Origin: Trogon surrucura
Taxonomy: Eukaryota > Chordata > Aves > Trogoniformes > Trogonidae
Direction of reading: 5' to 3'
Assembly: GCA_020746105.1 (NCBI GenBank)
Contig: CM036628.1
Span: forward strand, 4,598,001 to 4,662,000
Length of the DNA: 64,000 nt
A program made the position numbers and the translations under genes. Under the pieces are notes generated by a model. It worked only from the letters and a program-made list of their open reading frames with translations. It searched no databases and was not told the DNA's origin. Positions 10,290-25,200 of this stretch are shown here, piece after piece. Position 1 is the stretch's first letter; every line of letters begins with the position of its first letter.

Positions 10290-13200
10290 TAGCCTTTGTA
10301 TTTACTGTTAGCCTCAGGACCTAACTACCTGGCGGGTGGTTGTTTATTGTGGTCTGAAGTTGTTTCTCCCCTAAACACTTATAATGATTTCCAAAATAAC
10401 ATTTCAACTTATCTGCTCCGGTAGTTTTCTTTTTTTTTTGTAATGAGCTTCTTGTCAGAATATCTGCAGAAGAGCTCTTCTTTCTCCCACACCAGTTCCT
10501 GCTACTATTTAAACCCAATTTAATCTGCTTCATGAACAATTGGTATTAAACATATTGAGTTGCTTTCAGTAGTTTATTTGCTCATAGTACCTCAAGACTG
10601 TTGTTGGTCTTTCCTATTTCTTCCTTTGAGAAGCATTGATAACTTTTGACTTACAAAATAAGGGATGCGTGACTAATTTTTTTTTCTTGGAACTAGTGTT
10701 TTTGACTTGAATTTTTGCTGACTGATTTAAAAAAAAAAGAGGACTCCATTTCTTAAGGGGAAAGTGTGGTTGAAAAAATGAACATATGGCTAAGAATTCA
10801 ATCCTAAGTACAATTGGATATCAACAATTAATAAAATAGTCATTTTCCCTGTACAATATATTAATTGCACAGCAAATATGAAGGAAAAAATCACTATGGT
10901 GAATTTATTCATCAGATGCAAATGAAATACAAAAAGGTTATGCAGGTTGCTCAGCTGAAGTAGTGCTTACTCCTCTTATAGATCAGTGAAGGTTATGAGT
11001 GTATGTCAGATCCTTCCTTTGGCCTCAAAAAAAAGAAAAAAAACAGGGTCCTCAGAAAGCACAGAAAGAGAAGAGACAGAGGATTATGCACTGGAAATTG
11101 AAGTTTTGGAGATGGGATTAGCATGCTGAGTCTGTTATTGGGTTGATTCAAGCAGCTGAGTAGCTTGAAGCAATATGGAAGAAATCAAAGTTTCCTAAAA
11201 CATTGCTAAAATATGTCTACTGAAACAGAGACATTGACAATTGACTAGAGTAGTCAGACTGCCAAAAAGTATTTCAAACCAGGTGCATCTTCATGTTTTT
11301 GGAAACTGAGTGTCTTGAAGACACAAGATACAGGTCAGAATATTATGCAGGTGCTGGGGAAAAGAGAAGGAAAGTTGCTTTTTTGTGTTAAGTTTATATC
11401 GGAGACCAAGCCAGTCCTTTGCTCATGTATCAGCCTTGAAATGAATCTCTGTTGACGTAAATTCCTCTCAGTGCAGGATCTGAGAAACTAAAATTTCACA
11501 TCCCTTTTCACATAAAATCCCTGAAAAAACTACGAGTCAGAAAAGGAACACTCTTAAAGTTAAGAAATGCTTGTGGAACCTTCTGCACCACGTGGAAGGT
11601 AGCTTATAAATGTTCAGGTAGAAGTGTAAGTCCAGAATAATGAGTATATGAAAGGAAAACCATGTCAAAATGAAGAAATACATTATATTCTCAATCTGTA
11701 CCTAATTATTCACCTTGTAGTAACAACTAACCATAGTTGGGATGAGACAGAACCCATATAATAGAAGCCAGAATAATATGTAGGTATTATTAAATTTGTT
11801 TCTTATAGGATTGGATGGTATTTGGATACTATTTGGCAGTTGAGGTGAGACAAATTAATCTGTGCCTAAAGGACCTCACGTGTTTCCCATGCCCATCAGA
11901 AGGTACCAGAAACCAGATACTGAATTATCTGTGTAGTATTTTAAAATCATTACAAGATCAAGGAATTTTTCAAATGTCGATGAGGTCAAGAGGCTTTGCA
12001 TGGAATCTTTGTGAATCTATATGAAAAGGAAACTGTTTCCCAAGATTTTAGTACTTCTGTCCCTAGGTGTTTGCAAACAGCAATATGAGATGTTTTGAGA
12101 TGACATCTATCATTCGATTTTGATAAATTCCTTGTAGTAAGTGTTCTGAAGTAGAGAGAAATATAGCAGTAAAGGATTGTTGATGGAAAATACAAGCAGC
12201 AGTGAGAGGATGGATGAATTGAAATTGGGTAAGGCTAAGGCGGTTTAAATGGATTAAAAGCATATAGTAAAATTGACAGATGGCTGATAGGAGAAAAAAG
12301 AATTGGAGGTCAACAGTGGGAGAAGACATGGTGTTGTGGAAAGACGGTAATATGGAATGTAATATACCTGGTGAAGCATGGTAGAAGAAAAGTCTTTAGT
12401 TCTGTGACTTGATTTACGTGTTTGCTGAGACAGTGTAATTTAACTCACTGAATCTGAGGGAGGACAATAAACAGAGAGCTGTGTACAATGGGCAAGAGAG
12501 GGGAGGAGTACACAGAAGCCTTATAGATTCAGGAGTGACATAGTTCTTGAGGAGGATGTTTTCTGACATCTCAGGGACACCTGATCTCTAAACCAGCTTG
12601 TGCACTGCTGTGTCTGTGGATGGAGCACCGAGTACCCCAAGAGCCTGTAAAACCTGCACAAGTCAGAAAACTTGAAGGGAAGTCTTAAGGCAGCATGGAG
12701 CGGCTGAGCGAGGCTCACAATGGAACTCGACTGAGAGATCATTACAGCAACCAGTGAAGCTTAAAGTAGTCAACAAAACTTTCAGGAGTCCCTTTGGGTT
12801 TGCAGGCTGCCTGTTCCAGTCCCCAGGGTCTCAGGCCTGTAGGGAAAAACCTTCCTGAGTGAAAAAACTTAACAGTCCCCTGAGGGTATGTGTTGTTTTC
12901 CTTAGTGTCTCCAATGACTTGCAGCTATTCTGAGGTGATTGGCTATGGAACAGAGTATTGTATCTCAGGGAAGGGAAAAAAAAGAAGAAAAAAGAGCAGT
13001 ATTCTTTATACTGCTGTCATGAAAGCCATGCTTTAAAAATTCAGGAGCGTGGCACAAATAGAAGCAGATATCCAGACTCGGTGATCTATTTCAAACAGAA
13101 AGAGAGGCATGGTATGAATGTTTTCAAGTTTTTCCCCTAATAATTTTTGATGCTGTCTCCTTCTGAGGTTGACAGCTCATACGTTTCCATGAAAATACTA

Positions 13201-14201
13201 TATAGATTTATGTAAGTGTCAGGAAAAAAATGGCATAATTCAGTTTAAAAAGCCAATCAATCAAGAGACTCAAATCTGTTGGAAATGGGGCTTCATTAGC
13301 TCCAACGCTCATGAAACTGTTTGTTCCCTGAAGCAAGCTACTAAATTTTAAAATATGAAGCATGTTATATTAAAAATGAAAGAAAATAAGGAAGACCACA
13401 CTGAACTGCAATTGGTCAACCTCCTGAAAAGCCCTTGCCTTTTCACATGCCAAGTCCAATACAGACAGAACAAAAAAGAGCTGTGCCGATGAACTTGAGG
13501 TTACCCATGCTGGGTTAGCAGAGACAGATATTGCCAACATGACGTGGTGGTTTTCCTTCTCAACCACCTCAGCTATTCATGATGCTGAAAGAAACCTCCT
13601 AGAGAGGGCTCGTTTTTTTCAGTTATTCTGCAGTCGTCATCTTTTAATGTTTAGATTTTCTATACAAGTGCTCCACAGTGGAAAGAATTTAGAAGAGCAG
13701 CTTTTGAAGTACAAGGACAAATCAATCAATTAAAAGTTGCTGTGAAGATGAGAGCAATGCTGCTTGCCTTTCATGGTATCTTTGTGCAGCACCTAAAACT
13801 GAGAGGCTCAGATCCAACTAGTCTCAGAGATAATAATTTGAATTTGTACTTGTTTGTGGCTTAGCAGATGATGAGGAATCCTGCTGGACAGACAATCTGA
13901 AAGGAATCCACTGGGGCCTTGGAATAAAGATATGTTTAGAGAAACTAGCTTTGTGTTCCATGATGAAATTGGATTGTCTTCAACCAGCTCTTCATTCCAG
14001 TTCTGGTGGATTGATTTGACCTTTTAAGGATGTTAAAGAAAAACCATTGAAGAACTTGGAAGCAAAATATATGTTCGAATTTAAATAAATATTGAACTCA
14101 TGGTTACTAAGCTTCGAAGTTGCTAGAAAATAAAATAAGCACAGATAAATGTATGATACACTTTGACTATCAGGATTTACTGCCTTTAGGATGATTATAC
14201 A
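10290..14201. other. Non-coding, one micro-exon-like segment
   Basis: AT-rich DNA without a supported gene. At 11809-11844 a 36-nt in-phase segment lies between a good acceptor (ttgtttcttatag) and a good donor (GAG|GTGAGA). It would encode DWMVFGYYLAVE, but it is too short to trust. Confidence 0.4.
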
Positions 14202-14330
14202 CAGAATGTTAGGGGTTTGGAGGGACCTCACATATCATCTAGTCCAACCCTCCAGCCAAAGCAGGATTACCTAGAGCAGGTCATGCAGGAATGCATCCAG
14301 GCAGGCTTTTGAACATCTCCAGCGTCCCCA
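14202..14330 (-). mobile_element. CR1 LINE, short 3'-end fragment
   Basis: Reverse complement of a CR1 3' end: ACAGAATGTTAGGGGTTTGGAGGGACC...ATCATCTAGTCCAACCC, then a degraded AGCAGGATTACCTAGAGCAGG block. Only about 130 bp is recognisable. Confidence 0.85.
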
Positions 14331-17210
14331 AGCGTATGCACATTTTCCGAAGGACTTCAGGATTCATCATGTGGAGTTGGAAATATTCTTTCTTCCGTGG
14401 GTTTTCTGCAGCAAGGTTGGCTGTTTTCACGTGTCTTCTCAAAATCTTCAAACTCTGTCAAAATTGCCTTTAGCACGACTTGCCGTGTGCATTTTAAATG
14501 GTGCCTTTTCGCTTGCTGCCTGTTGTCATTTCAAAAAGCAGGTATGAGGGTAGTGTATTAAATTCAAGTATGCACGCCTAGCAGATTAGCCAGGTTTGCC
14601 TCTTATCCTTAAATAGACAGTATTGTGGGTTTGTAATAACATCAGAGACTTTCAAATCAAACAGCTTGTTCAATTGCCTTAAAGTATTCTGAGTTACCGT
14701 GAAATGAACAGGTTAAGAAAGAAATGGTTGTTTCTTAAATTCAAGTGTCTTCAAATATTACCAAATGTAAGGTGCCATAAATGAGGTTCTTGTTAAATCA
14801 GCAGCAAGATACCCATCATTTCTTTGATCTGGTGTGATTTATCACATCAAGTGGAGATATATCAAATTAGAAAACTATCAAAGGAAAACTTTCCAAAGGG
14901 AAGATAGGCAGAGTGAGAATGAGTTGCAGCCATTATGCCCTACCTCCTTCTTCTGAGAGGCTATGCTTCACAAAAATGTAACAGATTCTAGATAATGTAA
15001 ATGTCATAGTCTTTATTTAAGCAATTCCTATGTAATTGTGGGTGAGCGTACACTATAAATTCCATTTAGGGGAAGTCCCATTATTACAATGACTTCCCTG
15101 GCACTAGTGGGAAGGGGCATTCAAATACATCTTTCACCTTGAGGAACACTTTAGGCTGGTCAGAGCAAGGTAATAATGTTATCCAGTGCAAATAATTGCA
15201 TCTTTGCCACTATACTACAGTAGGAAAAAAATGAGGTTGCACTTTAAACATACTGAATATTAGTTTGTTGTGTGGTTTGTTTGTTTGGGTTTTTTTGTGG
15301 TCACTCCAGTAAATTTTAGCCATTGGTGGCTGCTCAAGGATTAGATCGAGAAAAAATAAATATCATAGAACAAAAGCATGCTGAAAAAAGATGGAAAATA
15401 CTTGAAATATGTAGAATTTTTAAGTCACTCAGATTTTTGGCCATGATTTTTCAGACTTCAGATAGCTAGATGCTTGTATTTGATCTGATTCCAACCGTTT
15501 GCTGTTATTACTTCCTACTCACAGGATTGTGGAATAATTTATTATGGATGGACTTCTGGAGGCCAACCCCTTGCTCAAATCTAGTTTTATTTCAAATTTA
15601 CATGAGATTGTTTAAGGCTCTGTCTAACTGAGTTTGAATTGGACTTGTGAAGGTCTTTTCCTTGTATCTAACTGAAAATTCCTGTGCTGCAGCTTATGTC
15701 TCTTGCCTTTTGTTTTGCTAAACTACAGATTTTATATTACCACCCTTCTGTTGGGAGGCCTGAATATTTCTCAAAAGTTTTCTCATTTCCCTCTGGAATG
15801 AGGTACGATTTTCCTGGGATGCTTTGGAAAAATCTGTTAGATGAGATATGAGCCAGGGAGGGGCAGAAGGTGGTCACTTGTGTTGTTTTGAAGGACGGTG
15901 GCAGTAGCGGAGAAAACCAGTAGTTGCAGAACGTTCCATTGTTAAATAGTATTCCTGTCTTTGTTATTTGTAACAACCAGTTACTCTTTTATCTTGTCTA
16001 TTTTCTGTTTAATAAATCCCCTCACTCTTTTTTTTATACCTCTCCTATTTCATCAAGAGCTATAACTGATATGTCTAGTATTTATTACAAGCTCAGCCTA
16101 GTCTTTTATCATGACAAAAACCTCAGCTTGTGTATAATTAAACATGGTTCTGGACTCCTTTTCTGGTGGAGACCATTCCTGTTACAGAAGTCTCTGAGGA
16201 TACAGAAATCTCTTTTTGTGTGCATTAGAAAAGCAGTGACTATTCTGTATTTATTGACATTTTTGACAAAGGTGTGTTAGGTTCATCTGCTCCACTTTCT
16301 TTTCTTCACTTCCCTAATCTCTGTTTCTGGAAATTTTATCCATGTTATCAAATAAAATTCTGTTGTAATGAGGAAGAAGGGAGGATGCTTTAGTTTCTTA
16401 GACAAAGTGCAAACAGAATTTCAGTTCATAATTAGAACCTGAAGGTTTTTCTTTTTCTCATTCTTTAGAGAATATAGTAGAAATAGAATTATAAAAGAGG
16501 ATAATTAATGTAACAAGCACTCATTCTTGGATGTCTTCTGCTCAATAACTTTTATATAGAATTAAAACCAGTCAATGGCAACATCTTCTGTTTTTATGAA
16601 ATCTGTAGTTAAGAAAATGCCTGGGTTTTTGTATCTGTAGTATTTATAGAGATGTTTTTACAGATGTTGTGCTGAGTTTAACTTTCTGTAGAAGAGATGC
16701 TCTTCATGTGTATGTGTATTTGTGTCGGTATTGTTAGGGCTGCAGCAACATTTATATCCTCCCAAACTATACTTAGCTGGTTTAGGCTACAAACACGAGA
16801 AGACATTGTTCTAACATTGCTTTGTCTTAAATAAGACAGGAAAGGGCTGGTGACAAAAAGAAAAAAAATGCATCGTTTTGCTTTTGGTGATAGTCTGAGT
16901 CTTGGAAGTTTTAAAAGAATACCTAATAATAAATAGAGGTGGCTGGGGAGCAAGAAATGCAACGTTCTTTCGAAGGACAGAATTAATCTCTCTTTGCAGG
17001 GATTTCACAGTGAAAGAATAAATACAGCATTCACACTCCGCTTGCTCTTCATTTCAATTTGCTCTTCTTTTTTTTTTTGTTTTGTTTTGTTTTTCTGTTT
17101 CTTATGAGGTACTGTTGATGCTTTTTGAGACTTAGCATGAGCTGGGTGAACTTGTAGTCACCGGTGTTTTACATGCTGTTACCTGCACTACGTAACTGCA
17201 TAAACAAATC
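14331..17210. other. Non-coding, nothing recognised
   Basis: AT-rich DNA. Frames of 60-118 codons here show no product I recognise and no consistent splice context. Confidence 0.45.
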
Positions 17211-17616
17211 CCAGAATCACAGAGTGTCAGAGGTTGGAAGGGACCTCAAAAAGATCATCTAGTCCAGCCCCCCTGCCAGAGCAGGATCACCCAGAGTAGG
17301 TCACACAGGAACACGTCCAGGCGAGTTTTGAAAGTCTCCAGAGAAGGAGACTCCACAACCTCTTGGGCAGCCTGTGCCAGGGCTCTGTCACCCTCACAGT
17401 GAAAAAGTTTTTCCTAATATTTTTGTGGAACCTCCTGTGTTCCAGCTTCCACCCATTGCCCCTTGTCCTGTCATTGGACATCACTGAAAAGAGCCTGGCT
17501 CCATCCTCCTGACACTCACCCTTGATATATTTGTAAACATTAACGAGGTCACCCCTCAGCCTCCTCTTCTCCAAGCTAAAGAGACCCAGCTCCTCCAGCC
17601 TTTCCTCATAACCTTT
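17211..17616 (-). mobile_element. CR1 LINE, 5'-truncated copy
   Basis: Reverse complement of a CR1 3' end, starting AATCACAGAGTGTCAGAGGTTGG and running through CCCCCTGCCAGAGCAGG, CACCCTCACAGTGAAAAAG and CTTCTCCAAGCTAAAGAGACC. A 95-codon minus-strand frame crosses it but is a decayed CR1 piece, not a gene. Confidence 0.9.
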
Positions 17617-18183
17617 GAGCCTTTAAAGTCTGCCTGTATTCTTCATGTGCCACTCCTTCTGCATTATAGAGTGTTACGTGATTTAAGCTGGGGGTGGGGA
17701 GGTAGAGGTGGTAACTGAAGTTAAATAAATCTGTATCACAGAATATATCATGATGCTGCACAAACCATTTAAGCACTTGTACTATTCAGAGTGCAAATAA
17801 GTGCATTAATGCTTGACGTTCAAACCAAATAGGAACACATTTGTGATCAGGAAGCTTTTCATTGACCTGACTACAGTGGCTTTGCATACATTTAAACTGA
17901 AATTCAAGGTGTCTGTGTCACAGCTGCTTGGCAATGCACTTATAAGCGTACTAGAAAGAAATATATGCGATCTGCCTCACTGAAAATAGAGTGCATTGTT
18001 TAATGTTTGTATATAATTGGCTTTTCCTGCTGGAAAATATGATTATAAGCACAAAGGGATTATGCTTGTGGTAAGCTAATACTCACTGGTGATCGAAGGA
18101 GTGAAAAGCTGGTGTCACAGAAGATATTCTTGTGTGCATAATCGTTTCAAAAGTTAGACTTACTCTGTCTTTTCCTTTTGCAG

Positions 18184-18260
18184 GTGGCTGACATTATTTC
18201 AGTGTATGTTTTCCTGTAAGCTTGGAAGATAATACTCAAATCAACTTGGAGTGATATCAG
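18184..18260 (+). other. Exon-like segment, stops in all frames
   Basis: Strong acceptor (tctgtcttttccttttgcag) and near-consensus donor (ATCAG|GTAAGTCC) bound 77 nt. All three frames contain a stop. In phase 0 it reads VADIISVYVFL then TAA, so it could be a stop-containing exon followed by a spliced 3' UTR, or a non-coding exon. Phase 0 also fits the end of candidate exon C at 5721, but the 12.5-kb gap makes a link speculative. Confidence 0.25.
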
Positions 18261-21200
18261 GTAAGTCCAATAACTGACTTACCAATTCAACAAAAATTAC
18301 GACTTTTTGGACCCAATTCCCCAGGCAGGAGGCTTCTGTGCTTGTTATTGTCAGTGACAAAACAATGGTAGAAACTTCCTTACTGATACGGAAAATATTT
18401 TGAAAACATGCTTACCAAAAACAGTCTTGTGACTTTATTCATCTGGTCCCCTAAAACTTATGTACTTACTATTATTGAAAATTTTCCTGTTCACCTTAAG
18501 GTTCCTTGGCTTGTGATTTAGTGCTTGTAAGCAGCAAGAAAATGGGAACTTTTTCACCTCTTATAATTGTCTGAGACCTCACTTCTGTAGTAATATTCTC
18601 TGGTAGACACATGGTTCTACTTTTGCTGGTAGCAAACAAGTTTCAATACTGATATTCTGAAATAAGGTAGTTTTTCATGATATCACACATGCAAAAATGT
18701 ATTCCCATATTCCCCAGGCCCAACAAATTGCATATAAATATGGCTCCTGAGAACAGAATCAAACTTTATATGCTTCTAAAAAGTTATCCTCTAGTCTGAC
18801 TTAGAAACTGAGCCCTAAGCTTATAATTGTTCTTTTATACCAGTCCACATAAAAATATAGAGGAAAAGCAATCCAGCATTCAAGGGAGTAGGTAGATGTA
18901 TAAAAGAGAAGACTGAGATACTAAGAAAATTGGGGAATTAGTAGGAGCTTTAGTTATCTGCTTCTGGGACCTGCCTTTCTACAGGATTCTAGATGAATGT
19001 TTACTGCACTATTCCTGTATTTTCTGTTTAGAAAGTATTTATGGGAAGTTATTTTTTACCATATTGGATATATATATGAAAATGATGGTCTTGGGAGAAG
19101 TCAGAGTGCTGGTTACTATCTCAAGAAATAAACACAATTTAAAAAAAGCTCAGATTAATTTATGCTTTTACTTTCTTCAGTTGCTTTCAAGATGACTGAT
19201 ACCATAGAGATTACATTTTGTTATTCATATTAAGGTAAAATTGTTATTATTATGTATATATGTTCACACTAACTTATATTCGTGTATCTGGTTTTGTCCA
19301 TTTGGATGTATTTTTAGTTGGTAAATAATATTGGGAGGGAAAAATTCCTACTTATAGGAATATTCCTACCTAAGATGTCTGAAAAATGCAAACGCATTTC
19401 CTTCCCTATAAGAGTTGGTTCAGTTCCAGTCAATGTCATTCGGGGATGATGCTAATTGCTGTTGCACCTATTTTACAAAGGATACTATGATGATCTTTAG
19501 TGGTCCTTTTTTCTTTTTTTTTTTCCCTTTTTAATGGAAATGTAGTTTCTTTTCCTTGGTTTTGTAGTGGTCTGTGCCTTTCACTTCTTTCTGCTGTAAG
19601 GTTCACAAGCTGTTACTGGCTTGTCACTTGGATCAGGTAGCAGCTGGCACTGTTGATGTGTTCTCCCAAATGTGTACAGCAAGGATGTGGCTGAAATGTG
19701 AGAGCTCTATTCTCTGGTTGCTCTGCTTTTACAAAAATAACCCAGGTGTGCTAAGCCTAGCCACCTTCAAATAAGATTTCTTCACTGGTTAAATGACAGA
19801 ATGACACATTAGCATTTCAGTGAGGCACTTGGTGACTTAACTTCTTAATTTCCGTGTACTATCTTGTTTCTCACTGAAATTGAAGTTGTGAAGATAGTAG
19901 AATTCATGTCCCAGTCTTGTTGATGTGTTTATATGTTTTGTTTTACAACCTCGGCTTTTCCCTCTATCTCCTTGATATAATGAATGGCTTAGTAGCTCTT
20001 CAGCTGTCTTCTTCCTTTTAAATGTTTCAAGGTGTCTGAAAAATTATTCTGAATTTTGTAACAGTCCTTTGAGATCTCTGATTCATTCTACAACAGACAG
20101 TGTGAATTCTGAAATTTGGAGTCCATTTCTGTATTCCCAAAACTGAGCTGCAATATCTGTGTATGGTTTGAGAGAAGTTTAAAAGGTTTAGGAGGGCAGA
20201 GACAAGTGTAGTGAGCAGAAAGGATATGAGGTTCTGACATAATTCCTCTTGTGCTGCATCCATGGGTTTCACAGAGTTTCATTTTAACTGGAGTTAATGC
20301 AGTCCAAGTTCATAAACAGCAAAGTAATCTACAGCTGGTACATGTTTATTATGAGGGAAAATACTGTGCTTCTGTAATATACAAATTTAGCAAGAATTAC
20401 ACTTACTGACCCTCTCTACCAATCTCTTCATTTCATGTTCTTTCTCTTTCTGGGTTCCACGATTTTTTTTTTTTTTCACTACGCCCTTCCTGTTTGAGTG
20501 GATTATGCCAATTAACTTTGTGAGCATTCTTAGGGGGCTTTTGATTTGTACTTTTCCCCCTCAGCTAACTTCATAGATAGTGCTGTGAGCCGGTCTTCAA
20601 AGCTACTGAGCACTGACAGTTCCGTGTAGAACTGGGAAACAACTGGGGAGTTTAGCACCCTTTGAAAATGTGGCTGCATGTTTATCTCTTCTATTTGATC
20701 AGCAGGCTTCTTATGTCAGGATTACATTGGTATCGACTGGTAATGTTAGTTTGGCTCTGAACACAGCGTAACTCAATTACCCAAATTTTACTTCTCTGGG
20801 CTTGCCTGCTTCCTTTCTTCTCTGTGCTTTCTCTGTGGATCAAACTCTTCTCTTGGAGTGAGGGAGGGCTAAAAAGCTGAGCTAGCTAAAGCTCCACAGT
20901 CGTTTCGTTCAGGATTTGATTGTGATTCACAGGAACTTGGCAAAATGAAAAACAAACAAATAAATGAGCTTTTCCCTGAAATGCTGTTCCCCTGAGTGAT
21001 TTTGTTTCACCTCTCACAAAGAGGGTGCAGGGATAAAAGGGAACTTAGGTTAACTCTAAATTCAAAATCCAAATTGTAGATAAATAAATAAATTTGCTAA
21101 CCATTTTTCTTCCAAGAGCCGACTGACTTGCTTAAAGATGAGGGTATCCTCATTTATACAGCAAGGAGACCAATACTGAGTAGCAAAGTCATTTAATACT

Positions 21201-22246
21201 AAATTACAAGCAGTTTCTCTGTTTTGCTTGCTTTCTCAGCCATAATTGGGCAAATCCTGATTGGTCTGGGCATTTAAAGATTTGTTCTTGGGTATTTTTA
21301 GACACAGATGCAACATATTTGCAAAAATCCTGTTTAAAATCTCTGTTGAGGTGCTACAGTCTTCTGCCTTTAGGATAGAGAATCCTCCTGAGGCTGGCTG
21401 GCATCCTGGATTGCTCATTATAGATGGAGAGAACCTCTACAGCATCAAAATGCAACTTTTTGCCAAGTTTGTAAAAAAAAGTTGCAGATCAAAAATAAAC
21501 TTTCTAACCCCTCTGGGGCTTCTTTCAGTGCAGAACCCTATTGGGGAAGTACAGTCTCCTGCAAAATAATGCTCAGGGTGACAAAAGTAGCAAAACAACT
21601 TCTTTGCCAGACGTGGTGTCTGGTGTCCTAGACATGCTTGGTTTTTTCAGCAGTCCCTTGGACTGTCAGGGGTGATAAATCCTCTTATTTCTCCAAAACC
21701 AGCTAGCTAAATGAATATGCAACTTTGGGATTTTAGCTAAAAGAGGAGGAATCAAAAATCTGGCCATTGCCATATATGCCTTCCGCTTTGTCTTGAAGTC
21801 TCGCTGGGAATTCTGTTCTTGTCATAGAAATCAGTTAGTTTTGCCTGTATGAGCCTCTGGCAAGATGGAGGTGCAACTGCATTCGTATTTTGCTGATTGT
21901 TTTTAAAACAACTAGTCAAAAAAAAAATCATAAGTTCTGCTACAAAGTTGTATTTCACTTTTAAAATGGTCAAACCGAGGAGAAATCCACTGGAGAATTT
22001 GGCAGACCTGCAGGAGCTAAGGTGCTGGGGAAGCAGAATCATATCCCTGCTGAGCATCTTTTGTGTCTGTTGTGTAGGCAGAGAGGCTTTGCCTGGGAAA
22101 AGGGAAGGTGAGATGCCCCTGGCTGACTTCAGACATCATAGGCTCAAGTGCACACTGGTCTTCTGATCCCTTGCCACTCCTGCCACAGCTAGCACCCTCT
22201 TATCACAGTGCCTTCTTTATTTTTCTTTGAATTTTCTTTTCATCAG

Positions 22247-22286
22247 AATGCCAAGTGTGTCCTGCTGGAAGCGTGAACATGCCCAG
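22247..22286 (+). other. Exon-like 40-nt segment
   Basis: Long pyrimidine-rich acceptor ending tttcatcag and a CCCAG|GTAGGA donor. Two frames are open, one giving MPSVSCWKREHAQ and another CQVCPAGSVNMP. Too short to choose between a micro-exon and chance. Confidence 0.2.
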
Positions 22287-25200
22287 GTAGGAGTTACAAA
22301 ATAAGAGGGGAAGCATTAGGGTCTCCAGACCCTTTGTAGAGGCCCAGGCAGATCTGAACCTGAGTGGGCTTCACATTCTTATGTAAAATTATTCATGAGA
22401 AGTGTATAGAAATTATATATAAATAAATGAATAAAAGTTGAAGCTTTCTTCCTTATTTCCCCGCAACTGCGCCTTCTCCCCAGATCTAAGATGAAGAATC
22501 AGCAACGAGAACGACGGTAGCCTTAGGCAAATTGTTGCAGAGACGAGACTGTGAAGTAAGAAAAGAGAAGGCTGAAAACTTTCAGCACAGTCTGTCTGCC
22601 TCGGGCACTGCATATGAATCTAGCAGGTCTGGAAAGACTTCGTCAGTGACTAACGATTGCGTTCTTCTCTGCAAACCTTTTGTAATAGCTGCTGCAAATT
22701 AAGTTTTGATAGTTAAATAAGCACACGGAGCAACCGAATATGCTTTTTGATATCTCTTGTGTGTATGCACCGCCTGTATTTTTCCATGGATAGCTTGCCT
22801 GTACTCTGTTGTAGCACGGGACAGGTTCAGCATAGCTGTTAAACAGTGGCCATGTGGGAGCTGATATAACCCAACACGTAGGTGCGTTTTTCTCGTTAAA
22901 GAGACCTTATGTGCAGGTAAGCCTCAGGGTGCGCTATGAAAGCATTAGAAGCAGCCAAAGTATTTCAAACTAATGCTATTGCAATAAAATAATTATGTCT
23001 GGTATTGGTTGGCTTAGACTGCTGACTGAAACTGTGCTACATGAAAATGCCGAGATACTGGTATATGAAACAGCGCTGCCTTTGAAATAAGCGTATTTTG
23101 AAAGTTCTGGGCCATATTCACGGATATATATCCATTGATGCTGCTGTTAAATTAATTATAGGCAAAACTTCTATTGCAGTATGGTAGAACAGGATGACTG
23201 TAGTTTAGGGCTTTCTGGAAAGTTTTCCTCTCTTATGCCCGATGTACATATCCCAACACTATCCTATTATCTGGTAACAGCACCTCTGCTGTAAGCTTTT
23301 CTGCTTGACATATGTCTGTCCCAACAAGACACCAAGAAGGTAGGGTAAGAAAACAAGTATACAGATAAGCATAGGTAAAGGGATAGTTAACATATATCAT
23401 ACAGTAAGATAAAAATGATCTATTTACTCGGAGGTGTAAGAATTATTTTTTTTTTTTTTTAGTGCCTGAGTGAGTACCTGTGAAACACAAGGTTTCAAAA
23501 CCAGCATATCAATCTAGTAATATTGTGCGATAGTAGTTTATTGAACATTATTTTGGTATTGTTAAAAGGTAACAAAAAGGCAAGTAAAGGACAAAATCAC
23601 CATACACTCATTAAAAACATTCGTATTCAAATGTTTCATTCTGTCTGATTATACCTGAAGAATCATAAATTGCTGAAACCAAACATTCCTCCCTAAATTA
23701 CCTTTGAAATAATTTTTGGTACCTCTTCTTTCATATCTTCTCATTAGGTAGCCTAGGAAGTATGTAAGTAAGTTGGTTCTGTTTGCTCTTATTTTTGTTT
23801 CTTTGTACTTAGAAGCAGTTTTACTAGAATAGCGAAGGGAAACCTATATTTTATACAGTGATAATATGATCTGGTATATTTTCAAATGCAACACATGTTC
23901 AAATCAGAAGTGCTTTAAATAATTTCCACTACTTCTAGAATTACATGAGGGAGAATAACATAAAGGAACTTGCCCATAGTCACTGCACTTATTAGGAAAT
24001 GTCTCAGAAACTTCCCCAGTGAAATGCAAATGAGATTCATAAGTCAATATAGGAGATGCAACAGAACCAGCTCAAAGAAGATCTGCTTCCTAGAGACATC
24101 TTAACATGCCAGTGTTAACTTCCCACTTTTAACTTCTTTCATTATAAATTCACAAATCTCAAATCTATTGTCTGTTATGAATTTGTTAGTTGATACTATG
24201 ACCTTTCTGATTTAACGCAGCAAAAAGAACAAAACAAAGCTAAATTTATAGGGCTGGTAATTGGCATGTAGCATGTTGATGAAAATAAAAGCGTGACATG
24301 GTTGTTCTTTTCCTTCCAAGGAAAAGTCTGCCGTGTTTTAAACATACTTTTTATTAATAATATCTGAAATTATAGTGTTAGCTTCCAACTTACGTGGCAG
24401 ATGACTTCCAGAATGTCACATGAGGCTATGGATAATAACTGGGGTTCTGCTGTAGGCTCAGATAAAATGTTAACAAGGCACTTACATGGCTTAATGCCTT
24501 TCTCTGCCTATCAAGATTTAACAGTCAGCTGCTAGGATCAATGCCTGAGCTAGTTATTAGAACATTTTTGCATTCTTTCTTGGGAAGACCGATCTCCAGG
24601 TAACATACTGACAATAGCAGACATAGAGTAAAGCAGATGTAGCTTTTTTTCTGAAGTTAGATTTGAAATTAGTGCAGATCGTGTTTATAGAATCCCTGTG
24701 AGCTTTCTTTCCAATGATTTAGTCTAATATCCATATCTAAAGGAAGAGCAGAGAGGGATTTCTAGTAGAGATTCTTGATCCACTGCAAGTACCTCAAGGA
24801 AGCAATGAAGTAAAGAGCTTTTCCTTCTTTCTGTGCTTGTGGCAAAGACTTGGTAACTATGTAGAAATAGAAATGCTAGTATCTTTATATACTGGTCAGC
24901 AGACGTTGCATAAATTCTAGGCGAGAATACAGAGGGAACAAGTTCACATTGATAAAACATGGTGTGGGCCAGGGGCTAGAATTAAGCATAAGCGATATAG
25001 ACAATTATTTATAGGTTGGAGTCAAAGGCCACAAAGCTTACAACTTGTTCTCTACGAAAGCATTTTTTGTGAGGATGGGAATAATAATTGTCATTTTAAA
25101 ACAAACAGACAAAAACCCAACAACCTCAAAGTGTTTACATTCATATTATGGTAGAATAAGGATATTTTAGAGTCTTGACTCACTTCAGGAAAAAAAAAAA

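Noticed and set aside
16678..17574. Minus-strand frames of 65-95 codons
   Set aside because: The right-hand one is CR1 sequence; the others show no splice or protein signal.
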